The notes under the pieces: model-generated
Database searches by the model: none
What the model was told of the DNA's origin: nothing
The model's input: the letters and a program-made list of their open reading frames with translations, nothing else
Position numbers and translations under genes: made by a program
DNA from: Paludibacteraceae bacterium
Lineage (GTDB): Bacteria; Bacteroidota; Bacteroidia; Bacteroidales; Paludibacteraceae
DNA length: 7,263 bases
NCBI GenBank assembly: GCA_947445425.1
Contig: CANFFA010000109.1
Coordinates: 1-7,263, forward strand
Direction: 5' to 3'
Shown here: in pieces, positions 1 through 6,914 of the stretch
How positions within the stretch are numbered: position 1 is the first letter of the stretch
Layout of the letters: every line of letters begins with the position of its first letter

Positions 1-1
1 A

Positions 2-349
2 GCAGGTTTCTTGTTAAAAGGAATCTTTCCAACACACTACTCTGAAATATATCAAATCATACCACTCTACTTCTATTTATTAGCCTTGATCTTAATTTAT
101 GTATTAACAAGATCGACTAAATTAGATGCTAGAAAGTTAACAAATTTATATATGCTTTTAAAGTATGGTAAAATATTGTTTTCTATGATTTTTTGTGGTG
201 TAATTATACTTTTTACTAAGGTGCAAACTCGTGATTTTTTGATGGTATTCGCAGGCTTTTATTTTATATACTTAGCTTTAGAAACTTACATTTTCTATAG
301 TACAGAAAAAGAAATTAAAAAGAATTTTGTTGATGAAAAACTTACATAA
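2..349 (+). CDS. AtpI-like small membrane protein of the ATP synthase operon (5' partial)
   Basis: The reading frame is open to the left edge of the window and has no ATG near that edge, so the true start probably lies upstream. An in-frame TTG at 11 is a poor alternative. About 115 residues are visible. They hold three hydrophobic helices, at roughly residues 18-38, 54-72 and 79-100 of the visible part, with basic loops between them and a charged end (EKEIKKNFVDEKLT). A fourth helix could lie upstream. Size, topology and position directly before atpB match the AtpI group, which helps assemble the c-ring, and the unnamed protein found between atpC and atpB in Bacteroidales. The stop lies 17 bases inside atpB, which suggests translational coupling. 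The role is inferred from position and topology; the sequence has no motif that I can assign with certainty. Confidence 0.65.
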   Translation, partial: AGFLLKGIFPTHYSEIYQIIPLYFYLLALILIYVLTRSTKLDARKLTNLYMLLKYGKILFSMIFCGVIILFTKVQTRDFLMVFAGFYFIYLALETYIFYSTEKEIKKNFVDEKLT

Positions 350-1484
350 GATATTCTGCTTTCTAGTGATTTTCATGTCTGGGACTATGGTCATGGCTGA
401 AGAGAAAGCAGAATCGGTCCAACACAAAGAACAGTTCAATGTTCGAGATTTTATTTTAGAGCACGTATCTGATGCATATACTTGGCACATAACAAAAATT
501 GGTGATACAGAATACAGTATTCCAATGCCGATCATCGTACACAGTTCTACAACGGGTTGGCATAGTTTCTTATCAAATAGATTATTTGATGGACATGAAT
601 ATAAAGGTTTTAAATTAGCAGAAGAGGGAAACTACAAAGGAAAAGTAGTTGAACTGAATGATAAAAAAGAAGAAGTTCGTCCATTTGACATCTCCATCAC
701 AAAAGTTACTTTTTCATTATTGTTAAGTTGTATACTGCTGATTTCAATAATCATGTTTGTTGCTACTTCTTATGATAAGAACAAACATGAGTCAAAAGGT
801 GGATTTGTAGGGTTTATGGAAATGTTCATCATGAATATAAATGATGATGTAATTAAACCTTGTATTGGTAAAGACTATAAAACATTTGCTCCATACTTAT
901 TAACGGTATTCTTCTTTGTTTTCATAAACAATCTGATGGGATTGATACCATTCTTCCCAGGGGGTGCCAATGTTACCGGAAATATAGCCATTACATTTGT
1001 ATTAGCAATTTGTACTTTTGTAATTGTAAACATATTTGGTACAGCTGAATATTGGAGAGAGATTTTTTGGCCAGAAGTTCCAGTATGGTTAAAAGCACCA
1101 ATACCATTTATGCCAGTCATTGAGTTAGTAGGTGTATTTACAAAACCGTTTGCATTGATGATCCGTCTCTTTGCTAACATGATTGCAGGTCACTCTATAG
1201 TACTTGCGCTAACCTGCTTGATCTTCGTAACTGTAAACTTAGGACATGCAATGAATACAACCATGACAGTTGTGTCGGTATTCTTGTCAATCTTTATAAA
1301 TGTAGTAGAATTTTTAGTAGCCTATATTCAGGCATATATTTTCACTATGCTTTCGGCGGTGTTTATTGGACTTGCAAGAGTTCAGCCACATCATCCACAT
1401 GTTAGAAAGAAACGTTCATTTAAGATTGTGAATGTGAAGCACAAGATTAAATCATTAAGAAAGAGATTCAGAAAAAATAAATAA
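333..1484 (+). CDS. atpB: F1Fo ATP synthase subunit a
   Basis: Stationary membrane subunit that forms the two proton half-channels beside the c-ring. I chose ATG 333 because it gives a clean signal peptide (about residues 1-22, ending VMA before EEKAES); the frame also has TTG codons at 327 and 330. A periplasmic domain of about 100 residues follows, then membrane helices starting at about 122-146. The helix with the essential arginine reads IRLFANMIAGHS, with Arg278 corresponding to E. coli aArg210. The final helix reads VVEFLVAYIQAYIFTML, with Gln333 matching E. coli Gln252. His287 and Glu326 occupy the places of E. coli Glu219 and His245, so that pair is swapped. At 383 residues it is longer than the 271-residue E. 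coli protein because of the N-terminal domain and a 26-residue basic C-terminal tail. It overlaps the upstream gene by 17 bases and lies 30 bases before atpE. The N-terminal extension is typical of Bacteroidota; the tail is less expected. Confidence 0.97.
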   Translation: MKNLHKIFCFLVIFMSGTMVMAEEKAESVQHKEQFNVRDFILEHVSDAYTWHITKIGDTEYSIPMPIIVHSSTTGWHSFLSNRLFDGHEYKGFKLAEEGNYKGKVVELNDKKEEVRPFDISITKVTFSLLLSCILLISIIMFVATSYDKNKHESKGGFVGFMEMFIMNINDDVIKPCIGKDYKTFAPYLLTVFFFVFINNLMGLIPFFPGGANVTGNIAITFVLAICTFVIVNIFGTAEYWREIFWPEVPVWLKAPIPFMPVIELVGVFTKPFALMIRLFANMIAGHSIVLALTCLIFVTVNLGHAMNTTMTVVSVFLSIFINVVEFLVAYIQAYIFTMLSAVFIGLARVQPHHPHVRKKRSFKIVNVKHKIKSLRKRFRKNK

Positions 1485-1502
1485 ATAAAATAACAATCGT
1501 AA

Positions 1503-1766
<264 letters not shown>

Positions 1767-1781
1767 GAACTATAAAATCGT

Positions 1782-1805
1782 ACTTATTGACACGCTGTTA
1801 AAAGT
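1782..1805 (+). other. Imperfect intercistronic hairpin between atpE and atpF
   Basis: The sequence between atpE and atpF can fold with ACTT at 1782-1785 pairing AAGT at 1802-1805 and ACA at 1790-1792 pairing TGT at 1796-1798. One A-A mismatch, one bulged T and a G-U pair interrupt the stem, and the loop is CGC. No U-run follows, so it does not look like a terminator. It could mark RNA processing or stabilise the atpE end of the message, but the stem is weak and may be chance. Confidence 0.25.
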
Positions 1806-1847
1806 ATTATAACTCAATAGAAGACAATAAATTGTAAATATATTTTT

Positions 1848-2348
1848 ATGGCTTTATTAACGCCCGAATCTGGATTACTATTCTGGATGTTTCTCTCTTT
1901 TGGAATTGTTGTCATCGTACTTTCTCGTTTTGGATTTCCTATCATTTTAAAAATGGTAGAAAGCCGCAAGTCTTTTATAGATGAATCTCTTTTGGTTGCA
2001 AAACAAGCTCACGAAGAACTTGCAAAAGTAAAAATCGAGGGTCAAGAGATTATTAATAATGCAAGACGTGAACAAGTTGCTATTTTAAATGAGGCAACAG
2101 CAACCCGTGACGTATTGATTAATGATGCAAAAACAAAAGCATCTATCGAGGCATTGAAACTTATTGAAAGTGCAAGACGTCAAATCTCTATAGAAAAAAA
2201 TGATGCCATTCGTGATATTCGTCAGCAAGTTACTGATTTATCTATTGAAATTGCAGAAAAATTACTGAGAGAGAAAATGTCTCAAAATGGTGAGCAAATG
2301 AATTTGATAAACAGAATGCTAGGTGAAATCAATATCACAAAATCTTAG
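1848..2348 (+). CDS. atpF: F1Fo ATP synthase subunit b (peripheral stalk)
   Basis: Peripheral stalk subunit that connects subunit a in the membrane to delta and alpha on F1 and resists torque. The 166 residues (E. coli 156) start with one membrane helix at about 9-29 (GLLFWMFLSFGIVVIVLSRF). A bend follows at Pro31, and the rest is a nearly uninterrupted charged helix from about 35 to 145, rich in Ala, Glu, Lys and Arg (AHEELAKVKIEGQEI, ATRDVLINDAKTKAS). Arg40 in ESRK lies where the conserved Arg36 of E. coli b is found, just past the membrane. The C-terminal part (IEIAEKLLREKM) is the amphipathic segment that docks on delta. Only one b gene is present, implying a homodimer rather than a b/b' pair. 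The stop is 6 bases before atpH. Confidence 0.95.
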   Translation: MALLTPESGLLFWMFLSFGIVVIVLSRFGFPIILKMVESRKSFIDESLLVAKQAHEELAKVKIEGQEIINNARREQVAILNEATATRDVLINDAKTKASIEALKLIESARRQISIEKNDAIRDIRQQVTDLSIEIAEKLLREKMSQNGEQMNLINRMLGEINITKS

Positions 2349-2354
2349 AAGGTA

Positions 2355-2909
2355 ATGAATAATGGACTCATAGCGCTTAGGTATGCTACTGCCTTATTAG
2401 ACTATTCTAAAACGGCTAGTATTCAAGATCGTATTTATCAAGAAGCAAAAACGGTAGCTCAAAGTATCACTGAAGTGAAAGCACTTCGTACTACATTAAG
2501 TAATCCAGTATTAGCATACGCTCAAAAAAAGGAAATTATTCTATTGGCTGCAGGTTCAAAAGTTAGTGACCAATTTAATCGTTTTGTTGATTTACTTCTT
2601 GTAAATAAACGTGAATTGTTTTTACAAACAATTCTTTTAAAATTTATCGATTTATATCGTAAACAAAATAATATCTATGCTGCTAAAATTGTAACGGCAG
2701 TAGAAATGGATGCTTCAACAGAACTTAAATTAACAAGTTTATTGAAAGAATCTACTGGTGGTATTATTGAAGTTTCAAAATCTATAGATAGTAGTATCTT
2801 GGGTGGTTTTTTAGTCGAGATTGATTTTAATCGTTGGAATGCTAGCATTTCTGCTCAGCTTGAAAAACTAAGACTGGATTATATCGAAATAAATAAAAGT
2901 ATTCTCTAA
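2355..2909 (+). CDS. atpH: F1Fo ATP synthase subunit delta
   Basis: Delta (OSCP homologue) joins the b-dimer to the top of the alpha3beta3 head. The 184 residues match the family (E. coli 177). The N-terminal helical domain starts with the recognisable ALRYATALLDYS (about 7-18). The C-terminal domain holds the family signature SILGGFLVEIDFNRWNASIS (about 147-166), followed by LEKLR. The six bases separating it from atpF include AAGG, one of the few plausible Shine-Dalgarno-like sites in the operon, and the spacing suggests coupled translation. A 105-base AT-rich gap with no clear gene follows before atpA. Confidence 0.95.
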   Translation: MNNGLIALRYATALLDYSKTASIQDRIYQEAKTVAQSITEVKALRTTLSNPVLAYAQKKEIILLAAGSKVSDQFNRFVDLLLVNKRELFLQTILLKFIDLYRKQNNIYAAKIVTAVEMDASTELKLTSLLKESTGGIIEVSKSIDSSILGGFLVEIDFNRWNASISAQLEKLRLDYIEINKSIL

Positions 2910-3014
2910 ACAATTAATAGTTAATAAACAATACTTCAAGACTAGATTTCAAGTCCATGATTTTTTGTTTTTTATTAATCGAACAATTGTTATTATTAAT
3001 TATTATTTAAGAAA

Positions 3015-4601
3015 ATGTCTGATAATATTAAGGTAAGTGAAGTTTCTGAAATACTTCGGAAGCAACTTGAAGGAATTGATACCAGTGTTCAGTTTGATGA
3101 AATTGGTACCGTTCTACAGGTTAGCGATGGTGTGGTTCGTATTTACGGCTTAAGAAATGCCGAAGCCAATGAGTTGCTAGTTTTTGAAAATGGTGTGAAA
3201 GCCATTGTAATGAACTTAGAGGAAGACAATGTTGGTGCAGTACTATTAAGCTCAAGTAGCCAAATCAAAGAAGGTGATATCGTTAAACGCACAAAAAAAG
3301 TTGCTGCGATTCAAGTGAATGAAGCACTTTTAGGACGCGTTATCAATCCTTTGGGTGAGCCTTTGGATGGTAAAGGTAAAATTGAAGGTGATAGTTTAGA
3401 AATGCCTTTGGAGCGTAAAGCGCCAGGTGTTATCTACCGTCAACCGGTTACTCAACCTATGCAAACAGGTTTAAAGGCAGTTGATTCAATGATTCCAATT
3501 GGCCGTGGCCAACGTGAATTAATTATTGGTGACCGTCAAACTGGTAAAACAAGTATTGCCATTGATACAATTTTAAATCAAAAAGCTAATTTTGATGCTG
3601 GTAACCCAGTATATTGTATTTATGTTGCGATTGGTCAAAAAGGTTCTACTGTAGCTACTATTGTTAATACTTTAGAAGAACATGGTGCGCTAGAATATAC
3701 AGTTGTTGTTTCTGCTACTGCTTCTGATCCTGCTGCTCTACAATACTTTGCTCCTTTTGCAGGTGCTGCCATTGGTGAATTTTTTAGAGATACTGGTCGT
3801 CATGCTTTGGTTGTTTATGATGATTTATCAAAACAAGCTGTTGCATATCGTGAGGTTTCTTTGATTCTTCGTCGTCCTTCTGGTCGTGAGGCTTATCCTG
3901 GTGATGTATTCTATTTACACTCAAGATTATTGGAGCGTGCTGCTAGAATCATTACGCAACAAGAGGTTGCAGCTCAAATGAATGATTTACCTGAATGTTT
4001 AAAAGATCGTGTAAAAGGTGGTGGTTCTTTAACTGCTCTTCCAATTATCGAAACACAAGCGGGTGACGTTTCTGCATATATTCCAACAAATGTTATTTCT
4101 ATTACTGATGGTCAGATATTCCTAGATACTGATTTATTTAACCAAGGTAATCGTCCTGCTATTAATGTTGGTATTTCAGTTTCTCGTGTAGGGGGTAGTG
4201 CACAAATTAAATCTATGAAAAAGGTTGCAGGACCTTTGAAAATGGATCAAGCACAATTCCGTGAACTAGAAGCCTTTACTAAGTTTGGTGGTGATATGGA
4301 TCCTGTAACCGCTATGGTTATTGATAAAGGTATTAAAAATACTCGTTTATTGGTACAAGGACTACACGAACCAATGTCTGTTGAAAAACAAGTTGCAATT
4401 TTGTACTGTGGTACCAACGGGCTTTTATCTTCTGTTCCTGCTGAAAAAGTTTCTGCTTTTGAGAAACAATTCCTAATGGTTCTAGAATCTTCTTACCAAG
4501 AAGAGGTTTTAAATGTGCTGAAATCTGGTGTAATTAATGATACTGTTACAGATATCATTAGAAAAACAGCAGACATGGTAGCAAAAGGTTTATCTGTTTA
4601 G
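3015..4601 (+). CDS. atpA: F1Fo ATP synthase subunit alpha
   Basis: Non-catalytic nucleotide-binding subunit of the F1 head; it alternates with beta and lends an arginine to the catalytic site. The 528 residues are slightly more than E. coli (513). The N-terminal beta-barrel domain includes the [14 protein letters not shown] region (about 33-46). The Walker A loop is GDRQTGKT (172-179), preceded by [12 protein letters not shown]. The Walker B strand is LVVYDD (265-270). The alpha-subunit signature [11 protein letters not shown] contains the arginine finger, Arg391. The helical C-terminal domain follows from about residue 400 ([20 protein letters not shown]). All expected catalytic-core motifs are intact. 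It lies 105 bases after atpH and 70 bases before atpG; neither gap contains a terminator, so co-transcription is likely. The partner beta subunit, AtpD, is not encoded in this window. Confidence 0.98.
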   Translation: MSDNIKVSEVSEILRKQLEGIDTSVQFDEIGTVLQVSDGVVRIYGLRNAEANELLVFENGVKAIVMNLEEDNVGAVLLSSSSQIKEGDIVKRTKKVAAIQVNEALLGRVINPLGEPLDGKGKIEGDSLEMPLERKAPGVIYRQPVTQPMQTGLKAVDSMIPIGRGQRELIIGDRQTGKTSIAIDTILNQKANFDAGNPVYCIYVAIGQKGSTVATIVNTLEEHGALEYTVVVSATASDPAALQYFAPFAGAAIGEFFRDTGRHALVVYDDLSKQAVAYREVSLILRRPSGREAYPGDVFYLHSRLLERAARIITQQEVAAQMNDLPECLKDRVKGGGSLTALPIIETQAGDVSAYIPTNVISITDGQIFLDTDLFNQGNRPAINVGISVSRVGGSAQIKSMKKVAGPLKMDQAQFRELEAFTKFGGDMDPVTAMVIDKGIKNTRLLVQGLHEPMSVEKQVAILYCGTNGLLSSVPAEKVSAFEKQFLMVLESSYQEEVLNVLKSGVINDTVTDIIRKTADMVAKGLSV

Positions 4602-4671
4602 AATTAATTTTATTCGCTAATATAGTATTGCATCTTATAAATTATTCAATATTATTTAGTCATTATAGCAT

Positions 4672-5532
4672 ATGGGATCATTAAAGGAAATTAAAACACG
4701 TATTCAGTCTGTTAAGTCAACACAGAAAATTACTTCAGCAATGAAGATGGTTGCTTCTGCTAAACTTCGCAAGGCTCAGAAATCTATTGAAAATTTACAT
4801 CCTTATTTACAAGGATTAAATAGATTGTTGAATGATTTCTTAATGTCTGAACATGATATTATTTCTTTTTATTCTCAAGCTCGTGAGGTAAAAAAAGTTG
4901 CGATTGTTGCTTTTTCATCTAATACTAGTTTGTGTGGTGGTTTTAATAGTAGTATTCAAAAACGATTATCTCAAACCATAAAAAGTTATGAAGGACTCGG
5001 TTCTGAAAATATTAGTATTTATCCTGTAGGTAAAAAGGTAGCCAAAGCGACAGCTAAATTAGGATTTACTCCTGCTGGAGATTTTGAAGCGATGGCTGAC
5101 AAACCAAGTTATGTTGAAGCTGCTAAGTTGGCGGATCAATTGATGTTACTTTATAAGAACAAGAAGATTGATCGTGTTGAACTCGTTTACTTCCACTTTA
5201 AGAGTAAAAGTACTCAAGTTTTGACTTCAGAAACTTTCTTGCCTATTCAGTTTGCAAAACCAGAAAAAGGAGCTATTTATAGCGATTATATTGTTGAGCC
5301 GGACAGAAAAGAGATTATGACCGTTTTAATTCCGAAGGTACTTAGACTTAAGATTTTCACCGCTTTATTAGATTCTAATGCTTCTGAACAAGCAGCTAGA
5401 ACCATGGCAATGCAAATTGCTACTGATAATGCTGATGAGATATTACAAGATTTATCTTTATTGTATAATAAGTCTCGTCAACAAGCTATTACCAGTGAAT
5501 TATTAGATATTCTAGGCGGCTCTTTTAAATAG
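4672..5532 (+). CDS. atpG: F1Fo ATP synthase subunit gamma
   Basis: Central rotating shaft that couples c-ring rotation to the catalytic head. The 286 residues match the family (E. coli 287). The N-terminal helix of the coiled coil begins with the classic SLKEIKTRIQSVKSTQKIT and continues AMKMVASAKLRKAQ. The globular Rossmann-like domain has SSNTSLCGGFN at about 80-90, where many phyla read SSDRGLCGGFN. The C-terminal helix of the coiled coil contains the signature ASEQAARTMAMQIATDNAD (about 238-256) and ends ITSELLDILGGSFK. It is the last gene of the operon: a strong terminator begins 20 bases after the stop, and neither atpD nor atpC follows. Confidence 0.97.
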   Translation: MGSLKEIKTRIQSVKSTQKITSAMKMVASAKLRKAQKSIENLHPYLQGLNRLLNDFLMSEHDIISFYSQAREVKKVAIVAFSSNTSLCGGFNSSIQKRLSQTIKSYEGLGSENISIYPVGKKVAKATAKLGFTPAGDFEAMADKPSYVEAAKLADQLMLLYKNKKIDRVELVYFHFKSKSTQVLTSETFLPIQFAKPEKGAIYSDYIVEPDRKEIMTVLIPKVLRLKIFTALLDSNASEQAARTMAMQIATDNADEILQDLSLLYNKSRQQAITSELLDILGGSFK

Positions 5533-5551
5533 ATTTTTATTATAATTATAT

Positions 5552-5593
5552 AAAACCTCAAGGATGAAATACTTTTCAATCTTGAGGTTTTTT
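5552..5593 (+). terminator. Rho-independent terminator of the atp operon
   Basis: AAAACCTCAAG at 5552-5562 pairs exactly with CTTGAGGTTTT at 5581-5591. The stem continues inward through a G-U pair, one A-A mismatch and TGAAA/TTTCA, leaving the loop TACT (5570-5573). A run of six T ends at 5593. The leading AAAA gives a T-run on the opposite strand too, so it could work in both directions. It lies 19 bases after the atpG stop and ends the operon before the MetH-activation gene. Confidence 0.93.
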
Positions 5594-5632
5594 ATTTTAT
5601 AGATTTCCTTTTTTAAATGTATTTTTTATTTT

Positions 5633-5640
5633 TATTTTTG
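5633..5640 (+). promoter_or_regulatory. Candidate Bacteroidota -7 promoter element for the MetH-activation gene
   Basis: TATTTTTG fits the Bacteroidota -7 consensus TAnnTTTG and is followed by CAAG. It lies between the atp terminator and the gene, about 83 bases before the ATG, so transcription would start near 5647. The -33 box is poor: TTTT near 5609 at a suitable distance, rather than TTTG. The region is very T-rich, so a chance match is possible. Confidence 0.4.
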
Positions 5641-5723
5641 CAAGTACAATGAACTGATTCTATCTAATTATCGTTTATTGAATACAGTTTCTAAGTTCAT
5701 TTTATACATTAATAATCACTTAT

Positions 5724-6665
5724 ATGAGTTATATCCCAGCAAAACCGAATCAACTTGGTTTAATACATTTGACAGACATTGATTTAAAAGAAATAGTAGT
5801 GTATGTAGATTGGGTCTTTTTCTTCATGGCATGGCGTATGTCTGGTAAATATGAAGGTATTGAACAAGTACACGATTGTCCATCGTGTAAAATGAGTTGG
5901 CTGCAAACACTACCCGAGAAAGAAAAACCCAAAGGTGAAGAAGCATTGAAGCTTTATATAGATGCTAGGGAAATGTTGCGTGATATGCTAGAGAATAATA
6001 TCGTGAGCGTGAATGCAAGTTTCGGCGTTTTTAAGGCCCATTCTGAAGAGGATGATATTTTTGTAGAGCATGATGGTAAAACTACTGTCTTGCCGATGCT
6101 GCGTCAACAGCATCCTTCTACTGATGGTTATTGTTATTCTTTGGCTGATTTCATTGCACCGAAAGATGATTACTTGGGTTTCTTTGCAACTACTATTAAG
6201 GGAGTAGAAGAATATGCTGAATCTTTTGAGAAAGAGGATGATGTGTACCGTTCTATTTTGGTAAAAACACTTTCCGACCGATTAGCAGAAGCAGCTGCCG
6301 AATGGGTACATACTGAGGTTCGTCGGAAATACTGGGGTTATGCAGCTGATGAAAATTTGACGATCAAAGAGATGTTGAAAACGCAGTACAGTGGCATTCG
6401 TCCTGCGGTGGGTTATCCTTCATTGCCTGATCAATCAATTATTTTTGATTTAGATCCCATCCTTAATTTTGGTGAAGTGGGGATAGAACTAACAGAGAAT
6501 GGTGCCATGTTCCCCAATGCATCTGTTTGTGGTCTTTATTTTGCACATCCACAGTCTAAGTATTTTATGATTGGTAAGGTGGATGAAGAGCAGTTTGAAG
6601 ATTATTCGAAACGCTGTAAAAAAGATCCTGCAGTTTTGAGAAAATGGATGGCGGCGAACTTGTAG
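5724..6665 (+). CDS. Stand-alone cobalamin-dependent methionine synthase reactivation (AdoMet-binding) domain protein
   Basis: The 313 residues correspond to the C-terminal reactivation domain of MetH (roughly residues 900-1227 of E. coli MetH). That domain uses SAM and a reduced flavodoxin-type donor to re-methylate cob(II)alamin after accidental oxidation. The alignment is clear throughout: VYVDWVFFFMAWRMSGKY (27-43), YSLADFIAPK (138-147), RLAEAAAEWVH (186-196), YWGYA (203-207), GIRPAVGYPSLPD (224-236), and the NGAMFPNASVCGLYFAHPQS region (259-278). Residues equivalent to the E. coli SAM contacts Asp946, Glu1097, Arg1134, Tyr1139 and Tyr1189 are all present, as Asp29, Glu189, Arg226, Tyr231 and Tyr280. 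Residues about 48-72 form an insertion relative to E. coli, with a CPSC motif (Cys52, Cys55). The catalytic and cobalamin-binding modules of MetH are not in this window, so the domain must act in trans or on another corrinoid protein. The gene is flanked by terminators and appears monocistronic. Confidence 0.93.
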   Translation: MSYIPAKPNQLGLIHLTDIDLKEIVVYVDWVFFFMAWRMSGKYEGIEQVHDCPSCKMSWLQTLPEKEKPKGEEALKLYIDAREMLRDMLENNIVSVNASFGVFKAHSEEDDIFVEHDGKTTVLPMLRQQHPSTDGYCYSLADFIAPKDDYLGFFATTIKGVEEYAESFEKEDDVYRSILVKTLSDRLAEAAAEWVHTEVRRKYWGYAADENLTIKEMLKTQYSGIRPAVGYPSLPDQSIIFDLDPILNFGEVGIELTENGAMFPNASVCGLYFAHPQSKYFMIGKVDEEQFEDYSKRCKKDPAVLRKWMAANL

Positions 6666-6729
6666 TTTACCCCTATCCTACTCTAGCAAAGTAGAAAGAA
6701 AATGAATTCACTATTCATCATTTAATATG

Positions 6730-6759
6730 AAGGCAAAACCGATAAGGTTTTGCCTTTTC
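6730..6759 (+). terminator. Rho-independent terminator after the MetH-activation gene
   Basis: AAGGCAAAACC at 6730-6740 pairs perfectly over 11 bases with GGTTTTGCCTT at 6746-6756. The loop is GATAA, and T-rich sequence (TTTTCATTTCTTT) follows. It lies 65 bases after the stop and separates the gene from trmD. The A-rich left arm has no long T-run on the opposite strand, so it probably acts mainly in the forward direction. Confidence 0.88.
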
Positions 6760-6797
6760 ATTTCTTTAAACAGAAGCACTTAATCCTAAAAAAGTAG

Positions 6798-6805
6798 TAC
6801 TTTTG
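6798..6805 (+). promoter_or_regulatory. Candidate Bacteroidota -7 promoter element for trmD
   Basis: TACTTTTG matches TAnnTTTG exactly, in the context AAAAAAGTAGTACTTTTGTA, which resembles many Bacteroidota promoters. It follows the terminator at 6730-6759 and precedes trmD, implying a start near 6812 and a leader of about 100 bases. No TTTG is seen at the -33 position (about 6773-6779), so only half of the promoter is supported. Confidence 0.5.
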
Positions 6806-6861
6806 TAATTCGAATATTTTATGTAACAATGAACTATCTATTCAAACAGATTTATTAGTTG

Positions 6862-6892
6862 TAGCTGTTTTCGTGTAAAAGCTAACGTTAGC
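6862..6892 (+). promoter_or_regulatory. Palindrome and competing stems in the trmD leader
   Basis: GCTAACGTTAGC at 6881-6892 is a perfect 12-base palindrome ending 22 bases before the trmD ATG. Its left GCTA (6881-6884) can also pair with TAGC at 6862-6865, extending to TAGCT/AGCTA, a bulged G and TTT/AAA around a short loop. The two pairings exclude each other. It could be an operator or a leader RNA structure. A 12-base palindrome can also arise by chance, and no known regulator is recognised. Confidence 0.3.
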
Positions 6893-6914
6893 CTTGTAAA
6901 TGTAATATATAAAG

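Noticed and set aside
278..535. Minus-strand open frame of 85 codons across the start of atpB
   Set aside because: It overlaps two well-supported plus-strand genes and shows no family resemblance or start context of its own.
875..1180. Open frame of 101 codons on the minus strand within atpB
   Set aside because: It lies wholly inside a strongly supported gene, has no recognisable domain, and is best explained as a shadow of the atpB codon pattern.
1787..1813. TTGACA followed by TATTAT/TATAAC between atpE and atpF, resembling an E. coli sigma-70 promoter
   Set aside because: Spacing is only 12 or 15 bases, and Bacteroidota use a different primary promoter consensus. The region is AT-rich, so the match is likely chance.
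2934..2953. Imperfect palindrome centred on CTAG in the 105-base atpH-atpA gap
   Set aside because: Only 14 of 20 positions are symmetrical, with mismatches spread through both arms. It has neither a T-run nor a recognisable operator. I see nothing else in this gap beyond AT-rich sequence.
5750..5932. Minus-strand open frame of 60 codons inside the MetH-activation gene
   Set aside because: It is a shadow of a confidently identified coding region.
6702..6718. Small inverted repeat ATGAAT/ATTCAT with a 5-base loop before the second terminator
   Set aside because: The stem is only six AT-rich base pairs with no T-run; the adjacent 11-base stem at 6730-6756 is the convincing terminator.
6829..6858. 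Nine-codon reading frame (MNYLFKQIY) in the trmD leader, considered as a leader peptide
   Set aside because: It has no codon repeat, no Shine-Dalgarno site and no attenuator-like hairpin with a T-run after it; such a short frame is expected by chance.
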